A stretch of DNA of 64,000 nucleotides from contig OX336390.1 in the NCBI GenBank assembly GCA_946902985.2, positions 525,902,861-525,966,860 of the forward strand, in the 5' to 3' direction. A program made the translations under genes and the position numbers. Below are positions 42,690-53,721 of this stretch, piece after piece (position 1 is the first letter of the stretch; the number at the start of each line of letters is the position of its first letter). Under the pieces are notes generated by a model that saw nothing but the letters and a program-made list of their open reading frames with translations, did no database searches and had not been told where the DNA came from. This DNA is from Meconema thalassinum. Lineage: Eukaryota; Arthropoda; Insecta; Orthoptera; Tettigoniidae.

Positions 42690-43380
42690 AAATCGATTCG
42701 GAGGTTTCAGAATCATCACAAGTTCCCAGAGCAACATTATTCAGGAGTGACAATAATTTCATAATAATATTAATTTTCTGTCTCTCGAATAATGTGCAAG
42801 CTAGCATTGTTTGTCATTTTGCTTTAGGCAAACAGTCAGTCCAACTGTATTGAAATTGTGAGGTTAGTATGCTTCATATCTGACTGGTGGGAGATGTTCA
42901 AATTGAATGGACTTGGTACCGTTTTCAAATCATCGGCCATTTTTTTAATGCTACTAATTGACTTTAAAACAAAACTTTGAACTGTTTGTAAATAGATCAC
43001 TCTTGATTGAGTTCTTATAAATATTTTAATTACCTGTATCTCAAAAGTACGTAATTTTTATGTTATATAATAACTACACAGAAAAGAGGTTCAGACTAGG
43101 ACAGTGATCAATGGCACACAAATAGTTCATTAAGTAATTCTTTCGAAGATATTTAACAATTACCTGACTCATCACCATAATGTTCTTTCTGATTAAATGA
43201 AACATCAGAATCAAGAAATGATTTAATTATGTTCACAGCATCTGCTAATAAGTAGGCTATTAAAATAAATATTTACTATCCATCAACTTCTAAAGCGAAT
43301 TCCTTGTCTGCGCAACCATTGTTCTCTGTCTTCAACACCCTATATCATTTCATAGTAGGAACCATAAAAGAGTTAGTGTG
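42690..43380. other. No recognised feature
   Basis: AT-rich sequence with only short ORFs. Confidence 0.5.
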
Positions 43381-43399
43381 ATGTCTTGCAGGAAATATT

Positions 43400-43745
43400 T
43401 TCTCGGTCGTCCTCAGTCTTTCTTCCCTGTGATTTTTCTTTCCAAGAGATTATTTAGGAAAGCGTTATTTCGCAAGATGTGGCTTGTGAAATTAGTTTTT
43501 CATTTAGGGATTGTTGGTCTCAGTTCTCTCTTCCCTTGAATTTCTTGCAGGATGTTGATGTTAGTCCGCTTTTCAATCCATTTAACCCGTTTTCTCCGCC
43601 AGATCCACATCTCAAACGCTTCAAGTCGCTTCCAATCCTGACCTCTGATAGTCCAAGATTCACATCCATACAGAAGCACACTCCATACAAAGGACATGAC
43701 AAATTTCTTTTTATTGTAAATATTTACCATTTTCAAGTTATTTTG
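43400..43745 (-). pseudogene. RTE-type LINE C-terminal fragment
   Basis: The minus strand reads FVWSVLLYGCESWTI, then RLEAFEMWIWRR, VKWIEKRTNINILQEI, and in another frame INEKLISQATSC. These correspond to the WSV..YG..TWTI and EAFEMW..RR blocks also seen in the RTE ORF at 18.8-19.7 kb. One or more frameshifts are present and no RT catalytic motif remains. Confidence 0.75.
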
Positions 43746-43921
43746 ATATGACGACAACGATTGGGTCGTTGTAAGTGTTACAATCAGATATTAGTATCAT
43801 AGTGTTCAGGATATTCATGTTAATATATTTCCCTTTGTAACTTTTTAACCTTTCTTATGTTCGACTGACTCGTTCCCATTACCGTTCTTTAGCCTTTAAA
43901 TGTAGGACAATCACCATAGAC

Positions 43922-44265
43922 TACCGGGTGAGTTAGCCGTGGTGGTTACGGCATGACTGATGGCAGTCGCTCACATCCGGGAGGCGAGGAGGTTCGAATC
44001 CCCCCGCCGGCAACCTTGAAGATGGTCTTCTGTGGTTTCCCATCTTCCTTCAAGGCAAATGCCGGGGTTGGTCCCTAACTATAGGCCACAGCTGCTACCT
44101 TCCAACTCCTCGTCCTTACATTCCAACTTCCCTCCTTCCCTCCCCAACGGTACTTGTAGCTCACCCATTGGGTGTCCGTCTCGAAGCAGCTACAAAACTG
44201 GCGAGCCGAACATGTCCTCGGACACTCCCGGCACTAAAAGCCATACGCAAAAAAAAAAAAAAAAA
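43922..44265 (+). mobile_element. SINE family S2, plus strand, with target duplication
   Basis: The best S2 copy in the window: taccgggtgagttagccg, B box ggttcgaatccccc, and an end of gcactaaaagccatacgc plus poly(A). It is flanked by accatagac (43913-43921 and 44266-44274). The family has a true poly(A) tail, unlike S1, which ends in ATT units. Confidence 0.93.
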
Positions 44266-44481
44266 ACCATAGACTTCATCACACTCATACCTGTTAGAGC
44301 TGCAAATGATGGATGATGAGTTCAAGAATCTTCCGAGTCCAGGGCCCAGAATTCTCTTGAAGTCACTCAATCGGCCAACATTATAATTAGCAAAGGAACG
44401 CGAAGCTGGATCGTTTTCATCCTCAATAGGTTGTGACTGATTTGTATTACAAGATTCAGTGAAAAGAATGATTTAGTAATA

Positions 44482-44530
44482 CAGTAGAGTCCCGCTATTC
44501 CGAAAATCCGCCTATTCCGAACAGAGTTCA
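44482..44530 (+). mobile_element. Solo pogo/jerky-like transposon end
   Basis: The sequence cagtagagtcccgctattcc with a following cgcctattccgaaca is the kind of terminus found on pogo/Tigger-like elements and is preceded by TA. I could not find the opposite end. Confidence 0.4.
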
Positions 44531-44934
44531 GAAAAATACCTTTTGTTCTTTTTTTTACTTTTTTACTCTTCCTATTTTACTTAAAACAGGAGAAATCAAG
44601 AAGACGTTATTTTTCTCATGTGCTATTAGAGAATACAGTTCAACAAATCTGAAATAAGCGCACACAGTTCATCAAACTTTGCTAGAGTAAACACTGACCT
44701 GAAAGATAAGACTAGTCAGAGCGCAGTGCAGTGAGTCGTGTGTATGGAATGCGGGACGAGAGGGATAGTTAGGATGGGGTGATAATTCAATTTTTACAAC
44801 ACAGTCAATTGTCTTCGCTATTAGTAGTCGAAGGCCACTGTCCTTCCCTTCCGACTTTCATTGAGACATTTTATCACTGCGCGTGAGAAATCTCGTTTGT
44901 CCCTTGATTCTCTTCCTAACAATTGTTGTTGTTT

Positions 44935-45147
44935 CCCTTAGGGGCTTTGTGACATTGTGGTAATGGGGCTCCATGTACTGTTTGTGTGTGTGTGTGGGAT
45001 GTATCTGATAACATGTGTGATTGTGATGACTACACTAGTTTGTTTGTTTTAACTCGGGCTAGGACTCATTTTGTTTCATTTGAGAAGTTTGGACATCGTA
45101 GTCAATTAGGCCCGAGTACAAGGGTGTGTGTATAGATACACAGTTAA

Positions 45148-45190
<43 letters not shown>

Positions 45191-45440
45191 ATTGTCTGAT
45201 AACCTTTGTTATTGTGTTAGCTGGAGTAGAACTAGGGAAACCACGTAAATCCGCATCCAGTATGGCCGAGTTGGGAATCGGAACCATCTCTTCCCAGATC
45301 TACCTCACCAGGCTGAGCGTACTCCATTCCAGCCCTCAGACCAGAACTAAATTTCTTGGCAGAGCTGCGAATCGAACTTGGACCTCCTGGAAGACAGCCA
45401 AAAACCTTAGCCGCTACACCAGGAGGTGGACTGCTAGGAT
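44935..45440 (-). mobile_element. SINE family S3, minus strand
   Basis: On the minus strand the head has cctggtgtagcggctaagg and B box gttcgattcgcagctctgcc, then ttctggtctgagggctgg and a second gattcccaactcggcc block. The distal part is split by an AAAT microsatellite at 45145-45192. A second partial S3 body lies just right of it at 45460-45545. Confidence 0.7.
45145..45192. repeat. (AAAT)n microsatellite
   Basis: About twelve aaat units within the S3 copy. Confidence 0.95.
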
Positions 45441-45559
45441 TTGGGTAGCAGGTGGCTGTGATCATAATATATTTACTATCCCAGCTTTTGCCTGGAGTAG
45501 AATTGAGGAAAAAACTTCTGGGATGGTTAAGGTGGGAACCACACCCATTCCTCACATAA

Positions 45560-46610
45560 TGTGTACACAAAAATGGTAAATAGATTGATAGAATTGATAA
45601 ATCGAAAATCCACATGATCAATACTGTTATTTGCTTCGACTTTCCAATAATTTTTCTTGACCTTAACTATTAAGTGATATGTGCATGCTCGCATGCATGC
45701 TTGGTTAATGAATTTATATTGACGATGTTGGCCGAAACGCAAGTATCATATCATAAATAGGCAAATAGTAAGGAGTGATATCAAGTCAGTTGGAGGTTAG
45801 AAGAGGCTATACCGATCCACTTTACTTTACTCCACCTGGAAGACGGATTTTCTTAAGAATATATTTTTGGCAAATTAATTGATGATTACTACTTACATGT
45901 GAAGTATGATTGAATATTGACATATATCCTTTTAAGCTCCTCCAAGGAGCAAAGAGCATCCACAAGAGCTTTCTAGTGAACTCTGTTGACAGCAGTCTTC
46001 TTCACCCCGTTCCAGGACCTCCCAATAAACCAATTCTCGTTTTCCTCTTCATGCTGAAAGTCTTCATCGTGAGATCCGTCCGGTTTGCTCTTATTTCAGT
46101 TTCAGTTATAAATACATTTAAGGGGTGCAGGTTATTAGCCTACAGCCCCCGAGCCTGATGATGGGGCTGCCACCTTGGGCAACAGGCTACCCTGGAGCTA
46201 CTTCAGGGTATTTTGGTGGTCAATACTCTTGTTATTCCCGGGGACGAGAATTCTTTCCTCCCTCCAGGTTGTAGCTCCTTCCCTCCTCCTTTCTCAACAC
46301 GGGCTTGGGACCGGCTATGGCGGAGTTGCTTGAATATTAGTTGCTATTATAGAATTTTTACGCACATTGTGTTGCCAGTGGATCAGATAAATCTACAGAG
46401 TGATGAATCATCTTGAATTTTCGAATGATTTTTAAGATATTTATTTACGTTTATTATCGAAAATTATTCCAGTCTTAATGACGATTTACATGCCTTCTTA
46501 GATACAGTATCTACATTCTTAGAATAAAGAAGTCTCCTATTAATATATTTTTAGAAATACTAATAGAATGAGCGGAAAATTCTCCGGAAAATCTATGGTC
46601 CCACGTGAGT
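45560..46610. other. No recognised gene
   Basis: Short ORFs only. The segment 46105-46260 (ggggtgcaggttattagcct ... gagcctgatgatgggg) is GC-richer and may be a dispersed repeat. Confidence 0.4.
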
Positions 46611-46619
46611 AAATGGAAT

Positions 46620-47045
46620 GTGGATTAAGAGGAGAACAGCGGACCTCTACTCCTTCACTGTCAGGTTCACTGATGCCATACGGAAGCGACGCCTGAATTT
46701 CTATAGAATGAACAGCGACAAACTAAGAGATTATTCAAAATAATAGACTCAAAGAAGGTCACGATAAAATGGCTAGAAGAAACTAAGGTGGACCCTTCAA
46801 GAAATAAATATCACAGACGACATCATAGAAAATCGTGGAGCTTTAGGGAAAAAAGTAGCCAACCATATTTTATGGAGAAACCCATAAAAAAAATCTGGTA
46901 GGAAGTGGTCGACTGAACGCAAAATGCAACACAGTGCATTCATGAAGAGATTTTGGGAAGATAAGAAAGTGAAAACCATCAAACCAACTAACAAGTTCAA
47001 ACGAGCTCTTTGAATGGGCATAAGGACGAAAGAAGAAGAAGAATA
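46620..47045 (+). pseudogene. LINE C-terminal tail fragment
   Basis: Plus-strand pieces read AIRKRRLNFYRMNSDKLRDY, then KVDPSRNKYHRRHHRKSWSF and, across stops and frameshifts, KWSTERKMQHSAFMKRFWED followed by KKVKTIKP. This is the end of the same insect LINE protein family as the fragment at 49546-50275. It ends in a GAAGAAGAATAATAAT-type tail. Confidence 0.6.
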
Positions 47046-47049
47046 ATAA

Positions 47050-48060
47050 TAGAATATCAACATAGTATTTTAAAGTAGTTTGCCTAATTGCATATCAATT
47101 CATATATTTACAAGTTTTTCATTAATTTAAATTAACACTATTTGTAAGGATATCCATTTTTTGACAATGTTTAACTAGTATTTAAGGTATTGTTGCATCC
47201 GGGGGATGCACCCCCATCCCCTTCTATCTACGACACATACATCCATCCCCAATGAAACGCCTTCGGAATACATTATAAAATTCTAACATACATCTAAGCC
47301 TAATACATAGCAACAACCTCCAATAACACCGGCCAACTCCTCACATCCTGTGAAATGTGCAATTCTGCACACTCGACACTCAAAAGGCTATACAGCTGGA
47401 GAGGTGAGGTAACTCGGGGTCAGTCTTCCTCAGTGCCACCTTGTGTCAGACCGCTGCCGAGAGCCACTCCGACGACCGCCAAAGGGTAAGTGTCTAAGCG
47501 ATCACAACTCCTCACACAAACATCCACACTTTCACCCCCTAGTGCTTGGATTGTAATAAGCATCTGATTCATTAACTGTTCTGCCAATTCTAGGAGTACT
47601 TCAAGTCAGAAGTACCCATCAAACTCAGACATATTAGAAGCAACTGGTCTTTTAGTTTATTTCTTTAATTGTTAAGATCCTACCCTTCATCCCCCGTCCC
47701 GGTAGGATCCAGATAACACTTAGTAAATTGTTTCGTGGCACCCGCAGCCAGCTACTCGCCTACGTCAGACTGCTTGTCTCACTTATTAGCGCGAGCCGTC
47801 CGCTGCCCACGTTAGCAGTATTACAAACAGTGGCTCAGCCGTTCAGAGCTTCCAGCACCAAACCGCCCTTAATCCCGATATCGCATCCCCGAATACCCGA
47901 TCAAACAGTACATTTGGGAGTTCTCCTTTCGAGCGCTTACACGCCCTCGAACCAGTCCATAACCGACACCTCTTAAACTCGAGCTCCAAGCAGTCCCCAG
48001 CTACTCATATTTCATCCCCCTAGATATTACATTGTAGAGGGCACCCTCTCAGGTCCCCTA
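47050..48060. other. Unassigned GC-richer block
   Basis: Between about 47330 and 48060 base composition rises above the AT-rich surroundings. The sequence has an exon-like patch ending in a good splice-donor match (aaagggtaagtg, about 47486). The longest ORF (47728-47976, 82 codons) has no known motif. It could be a 5' UTR or promoter-like region of an unknown element or gene. Confidence 0.35.
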
Positions 48061-48960
48061 CAGTATAATATTTTTCACGCTGAGGATGGTATCATTGATA
48101 TTCTGAAACATGTAAATCGTTTAATATTTCATTCAACTTCTTCTGGTATTGATCAGGCGGATTTTCAATTAACAATCATTCCGCACAGTTCCACCCCACG
48201 AGGATCAGTCTACCCTGTTTCAGCCCTCAGACCAAGATTACATTATTTGGCATTGCTAGGAATAAAATCCAGACCACGGGGGAGTCTGTCTTACCACTAC
48301 GCAATTACAATAATTTGTTGTCAGCGATTTAATCGATCAGCTTATTGGTATGTGCACTCCACGCAGCTATTTATCTAAACCTGATGCACACCATTATTAA
48401 TTCTGTTTTATTAATATCCTGTCGATATCAAGTTCTCTGTTTTTTTCCACGGAAATAAAAAAAGAATGACAGTTTAAACAATTAAATATGTCACAGTTAG
48501 TTATGAAACTTTGATACAGTTCTGTGAATGTTTAGCAAATAAAGTATCTCTGTAAACGAAAGTTTAACGTGATGAATATAAATCCCCACTTTATATCGAA
48601 TGTGGAATGAAATTGCCAATGTATAGGTATATTAATCTCTTTGTAACCGAGTGTGGCACTAATCCCACTGAACTGTTGCATTGACACTCTCTGAAAGCAC
48701 ACAATAGTGACGTATTATCTTCTATTAAACCTGGCACTATCTCACGCCTCACAGTGAACATATAGCAGAGACAAATGATGCATGCTGAAAACAGTTATTT
48801 ATCAGGCAGGTACAGGAGTATTTGTAAAGACCCCAGGGGCTCACAACTAATGGGACGTGAGTTCGTGATCATGGAACCCCAGCTGAGTTGGCATTGCATC
48901 CACTTAATTATTTTATTTGCTGTTGGCCTATCAACGCCAACTCTTGTTCTCTTCCGATCT
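48061..48960. other. No gene; traces of S3 SINE
   Basis: A diverged S3 stretch lies at about 48188-48300 (tttcagccctcagaccaag, then gaataaaatccagaccacg). The remainder is unassigned. Confidence 0.4.
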
Positions 48961-48966
48961 CTCTCA

Positions 48967-49180
48967 ACTGACTGAATGGCTCAGTGGTAACGTTCTCGTC
49001 TGCTGTGCTCATGGTTGCAGGATTGAATCCAGGTGCATTCAGATGGCATTTGAGGGTGAGCAAATGCGAGGGAGCCGTGTAAGTATATTTACTGGCACAT
49101 GATCCCTTTCGGGAAAAGTTCCTGCACTCCGACGTCTCTATGGCGCAGTAGTTAAATGGGAGGTAAAGCCAATAACAATT
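48967..49180 (+). mobile_element. tRNA-derived SINE, family S1
   Basis: This S1 copy has actgactgaatggctcagtgg, B box gattgaatccagg, and gagggagccgtgtaag. The end is degenerate (agccaataacaattcc). It is more diverged than the 11.2- and 17.1-kb copies. Confidence 0.85.
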
Positions 49181-49466
49181 CCAATCACGGTTGTTGTTGT
49201 TAAGTTTGAGGGACTTGGCCATTGTGACCATTTAACCCCATGTACTGTACCCGTAAATGTTGGGTACAGTACTTGGGTGTGTATATATACCTATATACCG
49301 ATTTAAAAAGTGCATATGTCGCCTATGTGGGTAGCTATGATCCTGGTACCATCTTGGAAACTGTGCTGATAGATCACAACCGATCAGCTTATTTGCTAAA
49401 GACTGATTCAGAGTTTTTTTTTGTTAATTCAATAAGTACATTTCTTTCTTTTTGTACACATTGTGT

Positions 49467-49468
<2 letters not shown>

Positions 49469-49526
<58 letters not shown>

Positions 49527-49527
49527 G
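49469..49527. repeat. (AAT)n microsatellite
   Basis: About twenty perfect aat units. Read in frame it gives an artefactual poly-N run at the start of the following LINE frame. Confidence 0.96.
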
Positions 49528-49545
49528 CCTATACCGTACCTGTAA

Positions 49546-50275
49546 TGACACACAAGGACCAAAATTCCTTGAAATGGAGATAGGGCAGATTCAGAGAGTA
49601 AAGCAATTTAAATATCTCGGTGAAACGATACAGGACAATGGTCTAGAGAAAGCTGCGGTAGGCGATAGGATCTCAAAAATGGAGAGAGCGTATGGGCTTA
49701 CAAAAAATATCTATAACAAGAAATGCATTTACTGGAACGCCAAAATAAAGCACTACGACACTGTAGTCAAAACAGAATGCATGTACACCTGTGAATGCCA
49801 TTCAATGAACTACAGGCTAGAGAAGTTGGAGGTCCTGGGAAGGAGAATCCTGCGGAAAATCATGGGCCCAATCCAGACGGAAACCGGATGGAAACTTTGG
49901 AGCAACGCTGAAGTCTACCAGAATGTAGAAAAAAATCTCTGCGACCATGAGGAAACGGAGGCTAATATTTCTAGGGCACATGTACAGGTTGGACAAATCC
50001 AGATTAACCAAGCAGTTATTTGACTACTTCTAGAACAAAAAATCAAGTACATCATGGATTAAAGAAACTCAGAAAGACTTGAAAGATCTAACATCTCAGA
50101 GGCCCAAATGTTGGAAAGGAATACGTTTCAAAACAGTATACACAATTTGGAAGGGTTTCATGACGAGAGACGAGCTACAGAGACCGGAAGAGCTTGGACG
50201 GCCGAACAACGGCAGCAGCACACCGATCGTATGAAGGAGTACTGGAGGCACAGGAAATTACAACTAAAACAGTGA
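49546..50275 (+). pseudogene. LINE C-terminal fragment (RT thumb and tail)
   Basis: The frame reads RVKQFKYLGETIQDNGLEKA, then YGLTKNIYNKKC, TVVKTECMYTCECHSMNYRL and EKLEVLGRRILRKIMGPIQ. After a shift near 49960 it continues through a LFDYF block and TSWIKETQKDLKDL. The FKYLG...Y.CE and ILRKI.GP blocks are typical of the region after the RT in insect LINEs. There is no catalytic core and the 5' end is lost at the AAT tract. Confidence 0.72.
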
Positions 50276-50329
50276 AATTGTAGCGTGATCCTAATTTGTC
50301 AATTGGCAAGTAAAAAATTAAAAAAAAAC

Positions 50330-50670
50330 TATATATAACTAATTTGGCTGACAACCTGTGTAGTTATGGTGTCTGTCGTAGTGTTTGTATTTGAAATTCA
50401 AATGAGGATTGGGAAAGAAGTGGCCGTGGCCTTAAGTGAGGAACCATCCCGACATTCACCTGGAGTAGAAGTGGGAGACCATGGAAAACCACTTCCAGGA
50501 TAGCTGAGGTGGGAATCTAACCCAACTCTTCTCAGTTCTGCCTCACTAGGCTTAGTGTAGCCCGTTTCAGCCCCCAAACCAGAATTAAATTTCTTGGCAA
50601 GCCCGGAATCGAACCCAGACTTCCATGGTGACAGCCAAGAATGCTAGCCGCTTCACTAGGAGGTGGTCGA
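50330..50670 (-). mobile_element. SINE family S3, minus strand
   Basis: A nearly full S3 copy. On the minus strand it runs from ccacctcctagtgaagcgg through B box gggttcgattccgggc, aagaaatttaattctgg, ggttagattcccacctcagc and ttctactccaggtgaatg to the distal accatcac/acaggttgtcagc blocks. Confidence 0.8.
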
Positions 50671-50679
50671 ATATTCCAA

Positions 50680-51732
50680 CCTCGACAGTATTACAGAATC
50701 TGAGGACTTTGCCAGATTACCTCGCTGTTCCGTCCCTCAAAACAACAATAACAAATCATGTAATAAAAGTCTGAGGACTAGAGTGTCTTCCATTTCCCCA
50801 TCTTGATTCATTCTTGCCGTTTCTTTTCTGATCACCTTATTTTCCGAGGAGTCAGATATCCTCTATTTTTAAGCTAACCCCTGCCTATTGCACAGTACGA
50901 GACCCCAAAGAGGCAGACGGTTGAGGGCAATGATTTTCTCTCATATTTATTTTCTTTGTTATTTTTTTCTCCAGTATAATAAGTAGTAGTACTCTTTCAT
51001 TATCGTTATCTTCCGTATTATTAGAAGCAGATGATCTCGATGCTCCACCCATTAAAACATCCACTAGCCGTATCCTTTTGTTCTAATCGTAGGCTTACTA
51101 AAGATATTAAGAAAGGAAGCTTGTAGTTTTGCGAACGCAACTCAAACGTTGGAGGGCTTTGGAGCTCTGTTCCTGCTAAACGTTAACACTAATCTTAAAG
51201 TGGATTGCACCAACAGGATATGATTTGGCAAGATCTACAAGTTTGTTCCTATTACTTTCCGTCGTATCTCGGTCAGTTATACCTTAATCAGAGCCAGCTA
51301 TACTGCACTTAAGACAGATCCAGATTTGTAGATTTTGCTTTTTTTCACATGTTTTTCGGTTATTTTTCACACTTAGGGCCTACTGTAATTGACGATTACA
51401 GTCTCCAAACTTGGCAAGCCAATCGGAGTTGTAGGCTAATGCTGCACAATTTTGGCCCTGAGACATTTGGTGATATCCCCATTAATTGCACCTCTAATTG
51501 CGCTAAAAGGCAGATTTCTAGTCACTTTTGGTACATATTTCACACATTTGTGGTATTTTTCCATACTTGTAGGGCATCAAGAATCAGGAAATTTGGCAGT
51601 TACTTTGGTGCATACAACTGCCACATACATGCTTAATTTCATCATTCCAGCCGTCTCGTACCTAAATAATGTGTGAAGGATGTACACATTTTCGCATCAT
51701 GAATTTATATACACAGTCGCATGTGGAGCACA
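50680..51732. other. No recognised feature
   Basis: No domain or repeat identified. The overlapping ORFs at 51349-51676 lack motifs. Confidence 0.5.
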
Positions 51733-51759
51733 CCTATAGCTAGAGCCCTGCGCGGATAG

Positions 51760-51960
51760 ACAAAACGTTATCTGCATCCGCACGGCTGTTATCCGCATCC
51801 GCCCCGCATCCGCCCCGCATCCGCACGGTTGTTATCCGCATCCGCCCCGCATCCGCACGACTATTATCCGCATCCGCCCCACATCCGCACGACTTTTATG
51901 CGCATCCGCCCCGCGTCCACGTGACTTTTATCCTCACATTTGTTATCCGAATCTACTGGC
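51760..51960. repeat. Subterminal minisatellite of the hAT element
   Basis: Units of the form atccgcacgnctnttatccgc and atccgccccgc repeat about five times. The same atccgc words recur singly at 53590-53705 near the other end, where transposase-binding sites would be expected. Confidence 0.8.
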
Positions 51961-52225
51961 ATTAGAATATTATTTTCAATGTGTTGCTTTATACTTTATC
52001 TTTTAGGCATTTGAGCAGCAAGTCGAACTCTTGGGCTATGTTTGTCATGTGCTATGTCTAAAATGAATGTTATACAGCCAGAATTGCAACCCTTTTCAGT
52101 TCGGAGTGTTGATTATGCTTAATGACATAATTTGGATGGGATTAGCGTAAATCATCATCTTACATTTGTCATGAAAACCAAAACGGAAAAATATGATATG
52201 TCATAAACATCCGGGCCCTAATAAG

Positions 52226-53560
52226 GGAGAGTGGAGGAATTGTGCGCACTTAAGCAAGAATCGGTCTTGTAATGATGAAATAATTGATAACACAACTGCA
52301 GTTATGAATAAGGGAGCCTTAGTAACTCTATATTCGATGTGTAGAAACAAATTTAATTCAAAAATAAATGTGGTGGACTATACTGTAATTCGAAATCTCG
52401 CAAATATGCATTTGCACACGATTGGCTACCCTGCAGGGTAATCATGCGCATGGGTTGGGAAATTGTGCGCATGGGATGAATGTTGGAAAGCCATAATAAT
52501 ACAATGTGAATTGGCAGAAACTTGCACTGTGCATTAACATTAGAATATTCCAATGCTTTTTACAAAAGCATAACAATGCAATGAACTAAAATTCTGCAGT
52601 TTTGGATATTAGAATAAAATATCTTCGTTCCGTCAGCATTAAAGGAGGCAATCCAATTTAGGCTTGTTCTTTCAGGTTGTCTCAAGGTTAATGCAGGATA
52701 TCTCTTCAAGAACTTATACAACCAATATTTGTCTGCTAGACTTTTAACTTTATGGAAATTATGGGGAATCTTATTCTCTTCTGCAAACTTGAACTCGAAC
52801 CGTCTGACAAGCTTTGTGGGCGTTAAGCTATAAAATAATTTTGCCAATATCAAAAGGTATTCGGATAAATATGACTCCATTTCGTTGGTAAAACAGCTGT
52901 ACGGACTAGACGAGGTGGAGCATGACAATTTTGCAGCAACTGCTTTGGTAGGATTGACTGGGGAATGTTGAAACCTCTCCCCACTTCCCTTATTTTCCTC
53001 CCATCATCCCTAATTGCACGTCGAGATGTCTGCACATTTTCTGCTGGGTAGGAGTTTTTCTCCGTTTTCCGCGTATAATTTCTTGGCTTCTGGAGAACAA
53101 ACACGAAATATTTTGCCATTAATGTCGCGTTGTATTTATTTGTATTTGTAGTACTTGTATCATATATGATCTGCGCACCACACCCCACTCTGCTTTTAAA
53201 ACGTGACTCACTGAATCCCGGTAAACTAATCTATTATATTGAAAAATAAATACATGCAAAACCACTGTACACACTGGCATTTAAAACTACATTAAATTTA
53301 AATAATTGAATCGCAACTGTAGGCTTACCTTCTTATTTGCTGGCTACAGAAAATAACATGCAACGTGTTAAGTTTCTTCATTCAAGCCTCCGGTTATCAC
53401 ATAGCGACCGGCATCATGCTGACTGTCCCTATCTAATAGGTACGATGACAGCTTTAGGGTAGCAGTGAACTGAGTTGCTAGTTGTACTACCAACTCGAAA
53501 AACATAAGTGCGCACGATTATCCGCTGTGCACAATTACCCAACTTTCCCCACGATATTCA
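52226..53560 (-). mobile_element. pogo-type element relic inside the hAT
   Basis: Near its ends it has gggagagtggaggaattgtg with cgcactta (52226) and, inverted, gtggggaaagttgggtaatt with gtgcaca (to about 53560). The interior minus-strand frames encode a pogo/CENP-B-like DNA-binding region. A further degenerate end-like copy lies at 52438-52480. Boundaries are approximate. Confidence 0.55.
52560..53200 (-). pseudogene. pogo-like transposase N-terminal remnant
   Basis: The minus-strand order begins with a helix-turn-helix block (PRNYTRKTEKNSYPAENVQT, then FNIPQSILPKQL), as in pipsqueak-type HTH domains. A frameshift at about 52900 leads into YLLILAKLFYSLT, FAEENKIPHNFHK and LADKYWLYKFLKRYPALTLR, the CENP-B-type HTH. 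The DDE catalytic domain is absent. Both HTH units in this order are typical of pogo/jerky-like transposases. Confidence 0.8.
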
Positions 53561-53721
53561 ACAAGTTCGGATTGTATTCTAAAATCTATCCGCAAATTTA
53601 CTCCAAACATTATCCGCAGCTTATCCGCTATCCACAAAGACATGCAAAGTATATCCGCATGGCAAAAATGTTGCGGATATCCGCGGGTTTATCCGCATCC
53701 GCGCAGGGCTTTACCTATAGC

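Larger units (their letters stand above)
51741..53713. mobile_element. hAT element with perfect 8-bp target duplication
   Basis: The ends TAGAGCCCTGCGCGGAT (51741) and ATCCGCGCAGGGCTTTA (to 53713) are inverted and flanked by cctatagc on both sides (51733-51740 and 53714-53721). The 8-bp duplication and end design identify a hAT-superfamily element. No hAT transposase is visible, so it is non-autonomous. Both subterminal regions are rich in the word ATCCGC. A pogo-type relic occupies much of its interior. Confidence 0.87.

Noticed and set aside
45715..45755. Hammerhead-like string (ttgacgatgttggccgaaac)
   Set aside because: The first core base is changed and stem II cannot form more than one or two pairs; no Penelope terminal words follow.
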